Of a DNA stretch of 32,384 nucleotides, positions 16,484 through 23,930 are shown piece after piece (the first letter of the stretch is position 1; every line of letters begins with the position of its first letter). The DNA is from Devosiaceae bacterium (GTDB lineage: Bacteria > Pseudomonadota > Alphaproteobacteria > Rhizobiales > Devosiaceae). A program made the translations under genes and the position numbers. The notes under the pieces are model-generated. The model worked only from the letters and a program-made list of their open reading frames with translations. It did no database searches and was not told the DNA's origin. The DNA is taken from contig JAKISW010000031.1 of assembly GCA_021648375.1 (NCBI GenBank), positions 1 to 32,384 of the forward strand, read 5' to 3'.

Positions 16484-17833
16484 ATGTTAATACCTGGCAC
16501 AAATAAAAAAAACACTGTGGCGGCTGAAATAAAAAATCACTCCAGCTCGCCCCAGGGCCGCCCCTTATTGCTGGGTACTCTGGTTCGCTTGCGCTGGTTT
16601 GCCCTTGCCGGGCAGACAATCGCAGTTCTTTTTGTTGCCTATGGTCTTAATTATCCGCTTCCACTGTTGGAATGTCTGGTTCTTATCGGTGTTTCAGCCT
16701 CACTCAATTTTGCTCTTTCGCTAAAATTCGGGCTTTCCCATCGCCCAACGACTGTCCTTGCCGCCACTCAGCTGGCATTTGATAATTTACAGATTGCCGG
16801 TTTGCTGTGGCTTACGGGGGGGTTACAAAATCCGTTTTCCCTTTTGCTTTTGGCCCCGGTTTCGGTTTCGGCAACAATTCTGCCCCGTCGCGAAACTGCA
16901 ATGGTTGGTGCGCTTGCCCTGACCATTGTATCGCTTCTTGCCCTGTCTCATCGGGATTTGCCCTGGGACCCGCAGATGAGTTTTGACCTGCCGACATTTT
17001 ATGTGACGGGTGTCTGGGTAGCTCTGGTCTGCGGTATTATCTTTGTGACTATTTATGCCAACCGGGTTGCCCATGAAGCCCGCCAGCTTTCAGATGCCCT
17101 GAGCGCTACAGAGCTGGCTCTATCCCACCAGCAGCATCTTTCAGCCCTTGATGGCCTGGCCGCTGCCGCCGCCCATGAACTTGGCACCCCTTTGGCAACC
17201 ATCACCGTTGCCGCCAAAGAAATGCAGTCCGACGTTTCCGATGGCGCTTTGGTTGAAGATTTGCGCCTGATTGTTGAACAGGCTGCCCGCTGTCGCTCAA
17301 TTCTTACCCGCCTTCGTAACCTTGATAGTGAAGAAAACAGCCCCTTCATGGCGGTTCCCGTATCCGAATTGTTTGGAGAATTATCCCGCCCTTTTGCCCA
17401 TCTGGACAAAAATGTAAAAATTGAACTTGAGGGCGACCCAAAAGATCAGCCAATGATAGTGCGCCATGCCGGCCTGTTACACGGGCTTGGCAATCTGATT
17501 GAAAATGCGGTGCAGTTTGCCCACCGTGAAGTTGTTATTATCGCCAGTTGGGACGAGCAAAATCTCACTGTGACCATTACTGATGACGGCCCCGGATATC
17601 CGGCCGATCTATTGCCCCGCCTTGGCGAGCCATATCTAAAGACCACAGCACCGGGGCGTACGGACGCCAGAAGCTCTGAAATTGCCGGATTAGGCCTTGG
17701 GGTTTTTATTGCCAAAACTCTTTTGGTAAGAAGTGGAGCCTCCATAAGCTTTTCCAACAAACACCCATCAGCTGCAAACCAAAGCAATGCTCAGGTTCAT
17801 TTGCGCTGGCCCCGCTCTGTTTTGCAAGCCTAG
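16484..17833 (+). CDS. regB: RegB/PrrB/ActS redox-sensing histidine kinase
   Basis: The 449-residue protein is a membrane histidine kinase of the global redox (oxygen) regulatory pair. About six hydrophobic segments span residues 36-200. GGLQNPF (112-118) is the conserved loop linked in this family to quinone sensing. The dimerisation box is AAAHELGTPLATI with phospho-acceptor H231. A conserved cysteine, C270 in ARCRSIL, sits 39 residues later, matching the redox-active cysteine region of RegB. The ATPase domain has GNLIENAVQFA (N box), DDGPGYP (G1) and GLGLGVFIAK (G2). Its partner regA lies 131 bp downstream on the same strand. No senC-type gene is between them. The start lacks a clear ribosome site. 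Confidence 0.92.
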   Translation: MLIPGTNKKNTVAAEIKNHSSSPQGRPLLLGTLVRLRWFALAGQTIAVLFVAYGLNYPLPLLECLVLIGVSASLNFALSLKFGLSHRPTTVLAATQLAFDNLQIAGLLWLTGGLQNPFSLLLLAPVSVSATILPRRETAMVGALALTIVSLLALSHRDLPWDPQMSFDLPTFYVTGVWVALVCGIIFVTIYANRVAHEARQLSDALSATELALSHQQHLSALDGLAAAAAHELGTPLATITVAAKEMQSDVSDGALVEDLRLIVEQAARCRSILTRLRNLDSEENSPFMAVPVSELFGELSRPFAHLDKNVKIELEGDPKDQPMIVRHAGLLHGLGNLIENAVQFAHREVVIIASWDEQNLTVTITDDGPGYPADLLPRLGEPYLKTTAPGRTDARSSEIAGLGLGVFIAKTLLVRSGASISFSNKHPSAANQSNAQVHLRWPRSVLQA

Positions 17834-17904
17834 GCCACGGTCCCATAAATAGGGCCATAAACCATTATTTTAAAAAATACCCCCGTAAAAACCAGTCCAA
17901 GTTG

Positions 17905-17950
17905 ACCCCAACTATTGCTTGAGTGTAGTTAGGGGCAGGATCCTGGAACC
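17905..17950. repeat. Imperfect inverted repeat between regB and regA
   Basis: CCCCAACTA and TAGTTAGGGG form imperfect arms around TTGCTTGAGTG, followed by GGGGCAGGATCCTGG. The right part (17929-17946) closely matches the motif after dnaA at 607-626, so this is probably a dispersed repeat. It might attenuate transcription between regB and regA. Confidence 0.45.
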
Positions 17951-17964
17951 ATTTAAAAAACATC

Positions 17965-18555
17965 ATGAACAAAAATGTGCCTTCGATGTCTAATTCCTCT
18001 GCAATGTCCGTTGTTGCTCAACTGAGTGAACAGGACCGGTCCTTGCTGTTGGTGGATGATGACCGCCCGTTTCTTACCCGTCTTGAGCGGGCCATGACCC
18101 GGCGCGGTTTTGATGTCTCTATTGCCGATAGTGTGGTTGCCGGTTTGGCAAAGGTAAAAGCTGTTCCACCTGCCTTTGCCATTATTGATATGCGGCTGGA
18201 GGATGGGAATGGTCTGGATGTGGTTTCGGTTTTACAAGCCAAGCGCCCTGACGCAAAAATTGTGGTTTTGACCGGATATGGCAACATTGCCTCAGCGGTC
18301 AATGCGGTAAAACTGGGCGCTCTTGATTATCTGGCCAAACCCGCAGACGCTGATGATCTGACCAAGGCCCTGCTGGCCAGTGGTGATAAGCGCCCCGAAC
18401 CACCGGAAAATCCCATGTCAGCCGATAGGGTGCGTTGGGAGCACATTCAACGGGTGTTTGAATTGTGTGACCGCAATGTTTCAGAAACCGCCAGACGCTT
18501 GAATATGCATCGGCGAACCCTGCAACGCATTTTATCCAAACGAGCACCAAACTAG
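17965..18555 (+). CDS. regA: RegA/PrrA/ActR redox response regulator
   Basis: The 196-residue protein has a receiver domain with the acidic pocket D31-D33, phospho-acceptor D75 in IIDMRLEDGNGLDV, T103 and K125 in YLAKPAD. A proline-containing linker (PEPPENP) leads to a Fis-type helix-turn-helix NVSETARRLNMHRRTLQRILSKR, near-invariant in RegA/PrrA/ActR. It controls respiration, carbon and nitrogen fixation and other redox-linked genes in alphaproteobacteria. It follows its kinase regB. ATG 17965 gives the longest form; ATG 17986 or 18004 are possible, as the first 20 residues are not conserved-looking. Confidence 0.95.
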   Translation: MNKNVPSMSNSSAMSVVAQLSEQDRSLLLVDDDRPFLTRLERAMTRRGFDVSIADSVVAGLAKVKAVPPAFAIIDMRLEDGNGLDVVSVLQAKRPDAKIVVLTGYGNIASAVNAVKLGALDYLAKPADADDLTKALLASGDKRPEPPENPMSADRVRWEHIQRVFELCDRNVSETARRLNMHRRTLQRILSKRAPN

Positions 18556-18557
18556 AA

Positions 18558-18637
18558 CGCTGCCAGGATAAGTGCTCTTGCGGTTATCCGTTTCGGCAGC
18601 GCGACAAAACAAAGATTTAGAGAGCTGCCAGGATAAG
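18558..18637. repeat. Palindromic repeat after regA
   Basis: CGCTGCC (18558-18564) pairs with GGCAGCG (18595-18601), enclosing a second pair GGATAA (18566-18571) / TTATCC (18584-18589). It is followed by GCGCGACAAAACAAAGATTTAGAG, very like the linker at 3881-3905. Then GCTGCCAGGATAAG (18624-18637) repeats 18559-18572 exactly. This is the same mosaic repeat architecture as between dnaN and recF and may also end the regA transcript. Confidence 0.65.
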
Positions 18638-18671
18638 CACGCCCTCGTTCCTGCCCTGACCCGCAAATATT

Positions 18672-19133
18672 CTAACCAAAATCTGGATCCATGAGATTGT
18701 GTACCCTTTTTGCTCCCAGTCGGGCAAGATTTGTCATCATTGCTTTTCGACGTGCAGCGGGAAGCAAATCTTCAATTGCAGGGCGCAATATTTCTGCCCC
18801 ATGCCCATCAGCAACTATTAACCCCTCCTGCTTGGGAAAAATTTCTGAGGACAACTCTATGGGTTTGGCAAAATAAAACCTGTCGCAAAAATCCTTATAT
18901 TCGTGCCATTTGCCATCTACACGAAAGTCCTCAAGGGAGGATTTTATTTCAATAATCCACAATTGCCCCTTGGGACCGACCCCAAGAACATCGCATCGGC
19001 GTGAATTGGCCAGGGTTACTTCAGCAAAGCAGTTGAAATTATGCTGTTGTCGCAAAAACCGCATAAGCCCCCGCTGCACTTTCAATGCAGTGGCAGATTG
19101 TCTGGCATCTGAAATTATTGACAGTTCTTTCAT
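18672..19133 (-). CDS. mmcB: MmcB-family DNA repair protein (PD-(D/E)XK nuclease fold)
   Basis: The 153-residue protein matches the alphaproteobacterial MmcB family, linked in Caulobacter to mitomycin C resistance. A nuclease-like core is visible: E38, then D48 in RRCDVLG, then E62-I-K64 in WIIEIKSS. The C-terminal half (HEYKDFCDRFYFAKP, GLIVADGHGAEILRP) is also typical. It is convergent with regA, a neighbourhood that is common in the order. GGGG lies just before ATG 19133. The protein is cytoplasmic with no signal peptide. Actual nuclease activity is inferred from the fold only. Confidence 0.85.
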   Translation of the reverse strand: MKELSIISDARQSATALKVQRGLMRFLRQQHNFNCFAEVTLANSRRCDVLGVGPKGQLWIIEIKSSLEDFRVDGKWHEYKDFCDRFYFAKPIELSSEIFPKQEGLIVADGHGAEILRPAIEDLLPAARRKAMMTNLARLGAKRVHNLMDPDFG

Positions 19134-19161
19134 TTTCCCCGACCAGACCTTTTAAGAAGCC

Positions 19162-19761
19162 CTAAATTACAATTGCGTTTTGGGACTCCTGGAGTGTGGA
19201 ATGTTCAACAAGCTCTTTTTTTTGTATTTGAATACCGGTTTTCAGGTTTCGGCAGAAAGTGATTTTTGTATGAGCGCCATTTTGTTTACGTTTTGATATC
19301 CTGACATTACCCAAACCTGCTCCGACCTGCTTCCTGCGATCGGGACCAAAATAATCTGCCGTTTCGTAATAGATACGTGGTTTGCCAATTTGCAGTTCAA
19401 GCCTTGGTGACAGGGTTGATTTTTTAAAGGGTGGCAACACAATATCATCAAAACCAAGTTTTAGGCACATCCCGATCATTTTTGAGTTGGCAGCTTCGAT
19501 AAAACCAATCATTGGCGCATATTTTATTTGCCGATTGCGACTGTTTCGAATTAGCGCCGTCATCACGGGAATATTTGTTTCTGTACAATCCAGCGCAAAC
19601 AAAAAAAAACAAATCGGAGTTCGCTTACTTTGCTGTTCGGCCATTGCCTGATTTTTAAAATTCAAAACAACAGAAAAATTTAGATCCTGACTTATATCCA
19701 TTAAGCCTCGGGCGCAGTTTTCTGGCGAGCCGACGATAAAGGCTGTAGCAAGATTTTTCAT
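19162..19761 (-). CDS. Receiver-like (pseudo-CheY) protein with YFGPDRR motif
   Basis: The 199-residue protein was not assigned to a named family. Residues 1-128 look like a degenerate response-regulator receiver: strand CFFLFALD with D58 at the phospho-acceptor position, APMIGFIEAANSKMIGMCLKLGFDDIVLPPF in place of the usual alpha4-beta5 with Lys-Pro (here Pro-Pro, so the switch lysine is missing). YFGPDRR (137-143) is a short motif seen in other Rhizobiales regulators. The C-terminal 60 residues are basic and lack a clear DNA-binding domain. It is transcribed before mmcB on the same strand with a 28-bp gap, so they may share a transcript. ATG 19761 is the start; its ribosome site is weak. 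Confidence 0.6.
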   Translation of the reverse strand: MKNLATAFIVGSPENCARGLMDISQDLNFSVVLNFKNQAMAEQQSKRTPICFFLFALDCTETNIPVMTALIRNSRNRQIKYAPMIGFIEAANSKMIGMCLKLGFDDIVLPPFKKSTLSPRLELQIGKPRIYYETADYFGPDRRKQVGAGLGNVRISKRKQNGAHTKITFCRNLKTGIQIQKKELVEHSTLQESQNAIVI

Positions 19762-19884
19762 GAGGCTGACCCTGAGTAATTCAGACTGACCTAATACAAC
19801 AACATTAACCTATTATTACGCAATTGACAGGTGAATGACAGATTTTGATTTTGCAAGTGTCAACAGGAATGTAAAAATTCATTT

Positions 19885-19900
19885 TTGACCATTTGATAAA
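19885..19900 (+). promoter_or_regulatory. RutR-type operator upstream of preT
   Basis: TTGACCATTTGATAAA matches the E. coli RutR consensus TTGACCAnnTGGTCAA at 12 of 14 fixed positions. It is identical at 15 of 16 bases to the complement of the site at 28511-28526 beside rutR. It ends 58 bp before the preT ATG, and its TTGACC could serve as, or overlap, a -35 hexamer, so bound RutR would block transcription until uracil or thymine releases it. Confidence 0.75.
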
Positions 19901-19958
19901 AAATTTAGTTTGCGCTAGCCTGTCAAAATATCACGTGCAGTTAGTGGGAGTTAAATTT

Positions 19959-21296
19959 ATGAGCAACACTATGTCCAAACCCGGGATTGCCTCGGATCGT
20001 TTAGGTTCTGAGCAATATCAGGATGTCTTTGCCGATTTGCATGCTCCCCTTTCCCCCCACGAAGCATTGGTTGAAGCCGGGCGCTGCTATTTTTGTTATG
20101 ATGCTCCATGTCAGACAGCATGCCCGACCGATATTGATATTCCTTTGTTTATTCGCGAAATTTCCACCCAAAATCCTCTTGGGGCGGCAAAAACCATTTT
20201 TAATCAGAATATTTTAGGCGGCATGTGTGCCCGGGTTTGCCCGACAGAAACCCTTTGCGAAGAGGTCTGTGTGCGTGAAGAGGCCGAAGGGAAGCCGGTT
20301 AAGATCGGGTTTTTACAGCGCTATGCAACCGATGCCGCCATGCAAGCAAACAAGCAGTTTTTTAAGCGCGCCGCCGCAACAGGTAAATCCATTGCGATTA
20401 TTGGTGCCGGCCCTGCCTCCATTGCCTGCGCCCATCGCTTGGCAATGTTTGGTCATGAGGTAAAAATATTTGAAGCAAAGGAAAAACCCGGCGGCTTAAA
20501 TGAATATGGAATTGCCGCCTATAAAACCGTCGATGATTTTGCCCAAAAAGAGCTGGATTATATTTTGCAGATCGGGGGGATTTCCTTTGAATATGGAGTA
20601 AAACTTGGCTCTGATATCTCCCTTGATGAATTGGGGGAAAAATATGATGCGGTATTTATTGGCGTTGGCCTTGGTGCGGTAAATACTCTTGGTATCAAGA
20701 ATTCTGATGCCAAAGGAGTGGTTGATGCGGTTGATTTCATTGAGCAGGTGCGCCAGAGCAAGGACCTTTCTAAAGTCAAAATAGGACGCGATATAATTGT
20801 TATTGGTGGCGGAATGACTGCCATTGATGCCGCGATACAGGCCAAATTGTTAGGTAGCGAAAACGTCACCATTTGTTATCGGCGCGGACCAGAGCAAATG
20901 GGTGCCAGTAAATTTGAGCAGGATCTGGCCACCTCCAAGGGGGTGATGATCCGCCATTGGCTGGCCCCGAAAAAAATTCGAAGTAAAAAGGGTGCGGTTA
21001 AAGGGTTAAAACTTGAATATACTCGGCTCAACAATGGAAAACTGGAAAAAACCGGAGAAAAAACCTCTCTCGGAGCAGACCAGATTTTTGTCGCCATCGG
21101 CCAAAAGCTTGATGCAGGCTCGTTACAAAAATTACAAATTTCCAATGGCCGCATAAAAACCGACGAGGCAGGAAAAACCTCTTTGGCCAAGGTCTGGGCC
21201 GGAGGCGATTGTATTGAAGGGGGTGAAGACCTGACCGTAACAGCGGTAGCCAACGGGCGCGATGCGGCAGAGGATATTCATGCGACGCTCTCCTAA
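19959..21296 (+). CDS. preT: NAD(P)-dependent dihydropyrimidine dehydrogenase subunit PreT
   Basis: The protein is about 445 residues, equal to the N-terminal third of mammalian DPD and related to the small subunit of glutamate synthase. Two 4Fe-4S cluster motifs are visible: C43-C46-C51-C55 and C90-C94-C100-C104. A FAD site GAGPAS (149-154) and a NAD(P)H site GGGMTA (283-288) follow, and the C terminus has VWAGGDCIEGGEDLTVTAVANGRDAA. It takes electrons from NAD(P)H and passes them to PreA for reduction of uracil and thymine. GGGAG (19946-19950) fixes ATG 19959; an upstream in-frame TTG (19893) falls in the RutR box and is rejected. The 3' end overlaps the next gene by 17 bp. Confidence 0.94.
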   Translation: MSNTMSKPGIASDRLGSEQYQDVFADLHAPLSPHEALVEAGRCYFCYDAPCQTACPTDIDIPLFIREISTQNPLGAAKTIFNQNILGGMCARVCPTETLCEEVCVREEAEGKPVKIGFLQRYATDAAMQANKQFFKRAAATGKSIAIIGAGPASIACAHRLAMFGHEVKIFEAKEKPGGLNEYGIAAYKTVDDFAQKELDYILQIGGISFEYGVKLGSDISLDELGEKYDAVFIGVGLGAVNTLGIKNSDAKGVVDAVDFIEQVRQSKDLSKVKIGRDIIVIGGGMTAIDAAIQAKLLGSENVTICYRRGPEQMGASKFEQDLATSKGVMIRHWLAPKKIRSKKGAVKGLKLEYTRLNNGKLEKTGEKTSLGADQIFVAIGQKLDAGSLQKLQISNGRIKTDEAGKTSLAKVWAGGDCIEGGEDLTVTAVANGRDAAEDIHATLS

Positions 21297-21651
21297 AATA
21301 TTTTTGCTGGCACTTGCTTTGATAAATTTGTCGATTGGTGCTGCCGAGGCCCAAAATAACGAAATATTTGGTACTTGGGTCTCGGTAGATGAAGAGGAAA
21401 TAATGTATCTGGAACCAAGGTCCGTTGGTTTTAACGAACATACGGTTTGCACCCCCAAAAGCCCGTTTCCCCAGTCACTGGAATTTAGAGTAAAAATTTC
21501 CTGTGCCAATTTTTATTTTGAAGGGGAAAAAACCATCCGTGCATTTGAAGAAACAAAGATGTTTGGGGCCAAATATATTGCTCCCAATAATCTTGAAATA
21601 ACTTTTGGCTCCGAGGGCGAACCTGTTTTGTACCGGCGTTTTAGTGACTGA
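21280..21651 (+). CDS. Small exported protein of unknown function inside the pre operon
   Basis: The protein is 123 residues and was not recognised. It starts MRRSPKIFLLALALINLSIG with cleavage likely after AEA (24), leaving a mature protein of about 99 residues starting QNNEIFGTW. The rest alternates in a beta-rich way (GTWVSVDEEEIMYLEP, LEFRVKISCANFYFEG, LEITFGS) and has two cysteines (C57, C75) that could pair in the periplasm. The GTW start and beta-barrel look hint at a lipocalin-like or similar small fold, but that is a guess. It overlaps preT by 17 bp and lies 20 bp before preA, so it is in the same transcript. ATG 21280 is preferred over 21262 because AGAGG precedes it and the signal peptide then starts cleanly. 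Confidence 0.75.
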   Translation: MRRSPKIFLLALALINLSIGAAEAQNNEIFGTWVSVDEEEIMYLEPRSVGFNEHTVCTPKSPFPQSLEFRVKISCANFYFEGEKTIRAFEETKMFGAKYIAPNNLEITFGSEGEPVLYRRFSD

Positions 21652-21671
21652 TATTACAAGGGAATAATGTT

Positions 21672-22985
21672 ATGGCTGATCTTTCAAATAATTTTGTTGG
21701 CATAAAGTCGCCCAACCCTTTCTGGCTGGCATCGGCTCCACCAACCGATAAGGCCTATAATGTCGAGCGCGCTTTTAGGGCCGGCTGGGGCGGGGTCATG
21801 TGGAAGACCCTCGGCGAAGATGGCCCTCCGGTGGTCAATGTAAACGGTCCACGCTATGGGGCGATTTTTGGTGGTGATCGTCGTTTGATCGGTATGAATA
21901 ATATCGAATTAATCACCGATCGCGAACTGCAGGTGAACCTGCGCGAAATCAAACAGGTCAAGAAAAACTGGCCCGATAGGGCAGTGGTGGTTTCATTAAT
22001 GGTGCCTTGTGAAGAAGAGGCGTGGAAAACCATTTTGCCGGTAGTTGAAGAAACCGGAGCCGATGGGATCGAGCTGAATTTTGGTTGTCCCCACGGTATG
22101 AGCGAGCGCGGCATGGGCGCCGCAGTTGGTCAGGTGCCAGAATATATTGAAATGGTCACCCGCTGGTGTAAGGCCAATACAAATATGCCGGTGATTGTAA
22201 AACTCACCCCTAATATCACTGACATTCGCTATCCGGCTCGTGCTGCCCACAAGGGCGGAGCGGATGCGGTAAGCCTGATCAATACCATCAACTCCATTAC
22301 CAACGTAAATCTGGACAATTTTGCTCCCGAACCAACCATTGACGGCAAGGGAACTCATGGGGGTTATTGCGGCCCGGCCGTAAAACCCATTGCCCTTAAC
22401 ATGGTGGCAGAAATTGCCCGCGATGCGCAAACCAAGGGCCTACCGATTTCCGGCATTGGTGGCATTACCGATTGGCGCGATGCAGCCGAATTTATGGCCC
22501 TTGGGTCTGGTAATGTGCAGGTCTGCACCGCCGCCATGGTCTATGGATTTAAAATTGTTGAAGAAATGATTTCGGGCCTTTCCAACTGGATGGATGAAAA
22601 GGGCTATACCTCAATTGATGATTTTGTCGGCAAGGCGGTTCCAAATGTTTCTGACTGGCAATATCTCAACCTCAATCATATCACCAAGGCCAAAATCAAT
22701 CAGGACCTGTGCATTGAATGTGGACGCTGTTTTATTGCCTGCGAAGACACTTCCCATCAGGCGATTATGGCCACAAAAGACAATGTGGAGGGCGCTGAGC
22801 GCCACTTCGAAGTTATGGAAGATGAATGCGTGGGCTGTAATCTATGCGTCAATGTCTGCCCGGTGGAAAATTGCATTGAGATGGTGGCGCTGGATGCCGG
22901 AACCATGGACGAGCGCACCGGCAAACAGGTGAGTGGAGACTATGCCAACTGGACAACGCATCCCAATAATCCTGGGGCTAAATAG
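21672..22985 (+). CDS. preA: NAD-dependent dihydropyrimidine dehydrogenase subunit PreA
   Basis: The 437-residue protein has an FMN-binding TIM barrel of the dihydroorotate dehydrogenase superfamily plus a C-terminal ferredoxin module. It reduces uracil and thymine to the dihydro forms. Active-site equivalents of mammalian DPD are present: K45 (K574), N136-F-G-C139-P-H141 (N668, C671, H673; the Ser670 position is Gly) and N204-T205 (N736-T737). Fe-S ligands are C347, C350, C353, C357 and C386, C389, C392, C396. AAGGGA (21657-21662) precedes ATG 21672. It works with PreT, encoded 375 bp upstream on the same strand. Confidence 0.95.
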   Translation: MADLSNNFVGIKSPNPFWLASAPPTDKAYNVERAFRAGWGGVMWKTLGEDGPPVVNVNGPRYGAIFGGDRRLIGMNNIELITDRELQVNLREIKQVKKNWPDRAVVVSLMVPCEEEAWKTILPVVEETGADGIELNFGCPHGMSERGMGAAVGQVPEYIEMVTRWCKANTNMPVIVKLTPNITDIRYPARAAHKGGADAVSLINTINSITNVNLDNFAPEPTIDGKGTHGGYCGPAVKPIALNMVAEIARDAQTKGLPISGIGGITDWRDAAEFMALGSGNVQVCTAAMVYGFKIVEEMISGLSNWMDEKGYTSIDDFVGKAVPNVSDWQYLNLNHITKAKINQDLCIECGRCFIACEDTSHQAIMATKDNVEGAERHFEVMEDECVGCNLCVNVCPVENCIEMVALDAGTMDERTGKQVSGDYANWTTHPNNPGAK

Positions 22986-23046
22986 CTTGCAGTGAGTTAG
23001 GTGGTTGGAGTTGAATTGCAAATCAAACTTTTAGGAATGTAGATAT

Positions 23047-23610
23047 ATGATTTCGACCTATTCGAAATATATTGAGACCTACATGGATAAAAAAAATCTT
23101 CAGGGAAACCCTTCGCCCGGCGAGCATCACTTTGTTGCGGTTTACCTTCTTCCAAGGTTATACAAAATTAACAAGGTAACACCTGATTATATCAACCCAG
23201 ATGGCACCAAGAATATCACTGGAGACATCACTTACTTTCAAAAAGGAATTCATTCTTTTGGAATTGAAGTAAAGTATGGAATAATTCGCTTTACTGTTAA
23301 TGAATATAACAATTGGATTGTTGAAAATATTACAAAGGGCCACCCAGACCTATTTATTGGAATCTGTTCAAGAGGCATTATTATTTTGAAATGGGCTGAG
23401 TTTAAGAATACATACTTAGAAGCGGTTGGGGATCATAATCCTACGCGAATTGAAAAAGGCTATGGTCCATTGAAGGCTATAAATATGCTGTTTGATATGG
23501 AGGGTGAGGAAGGTTATTTTCAAATTGGTAACAATGCGGCCGAAGCTATAGATTTAGAAAAGACATTTCTCGAAAGCTTAGAAAAAGAGGTTGAGACAAT
23601 CTTTAGTTAA
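23047..23610 (+). CDS. Orphan protein with a PD-(D/E)XK-like nuclease pattern
   Basis: The 187-residue protein was not recognised. The first half carries an ordered set that fits a restriction-like nuclease core: E26 in SPGEHHFVAVYL on a helix, D60 in GDITYF at a strand start, and E74-V-K76 in FGIEVKYG on the next strand, then more strands (DLFIGIC, IIILKWAEF). No helicase, methylase or toxin partner is next to it. The gene is visibly richer in A/T than preA or the pyrimidine genes, and repeat-rich DNA follows it, which suggests horizontal arrival. It could be a lone endonuclease or a remnant of a restriction or defence system; activity is inference. It starts at ATG 23047, 61 bp after preA. 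Confidence 0.65.
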   Translation: MISTYSKYIETYMDKKNLQGNPSPGEHHFVAVYLLPRLYKINKVTPDYINPDGTKNITGDITYFQKGIHSFGIEVKYGIIRFTVNEYNNWIVENITKGHPDLFIGICSRGIIILKWAEFKNTYLEAVGDHNPTRIEKGYGPLKAINMLFDMEGEEGYFQIGNNAAEAIDLEKTFLESLEKEVETIFS

Positions 23611-23930
23611 TCTGCTGAGTAAATCTCAAATACCCGCACCTCGCGTCATACTCGCGCTCGACACGAGTATCCAAAATAATGTGGCGTAAAGTTTTGATTT
23701 TATCGAATTTTTCAGCTTGTTTGTGGATTATCGGGTCAAGCTCGATAATGACGAAAGTCGAGGGGTAAATTCATCATTGCGAGAAACGAAGTGACGAAGC
23801 AATCCAGAATGCTAAGGTTGTGGTGGAAACTTCTGGATTGCCGCACGCCTGACGGCGTTCGCAATGACAAAGCAATCAAGCCATTTATGTTGAAGAATTT
23901 GGCCTCAACCCATCCCAAAACCGCTTCCCT
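23611..23930. repeat. 320-bp gene-free cluster of three inverted-repeat elements
   Basis: No convincing gene is present. Bases 23646-23672 form a GTCAT-ACTCG...CGAGT-ATCC hairpin. Bases 23725-23752 are a reversed copy of the same family with arms TATCG/CGATA. Bases 23774-23867 form a larger element with outer arms TCATTGCGA (23774-23782) and TCGCAATGA (23859-23867) and inner arms GCAATCCAGA (23799-23808) and TCTGGATTGC (23832-23841). Such elements are common intergenic repeats in alphaproteobacteria. The cluster sits between the orphan gene and the convergent GFA gene. Confidence 0.75.

Noticed and set aside
19893..19958. Longer PreT starting at TTG 19893
   Set aside because: The TTG lies inside the RutR box and the extra 22 residues match nothing in the family; ATG 19959 has GGGAG at good spacing.
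23719..23729. DnaA-box-like TGTGGATTA
   Set aside because: A single copy with one mismatch to the inverse of TTATCCACA, far from dnaA and inside a repeat cluster; no cluster of boxes is visible, so no origin is called.
23646..23867. CRISPR array
   Set aside because: The repeats are a few hairpin elements of different length and orientation, without regular spacers or cas genes.
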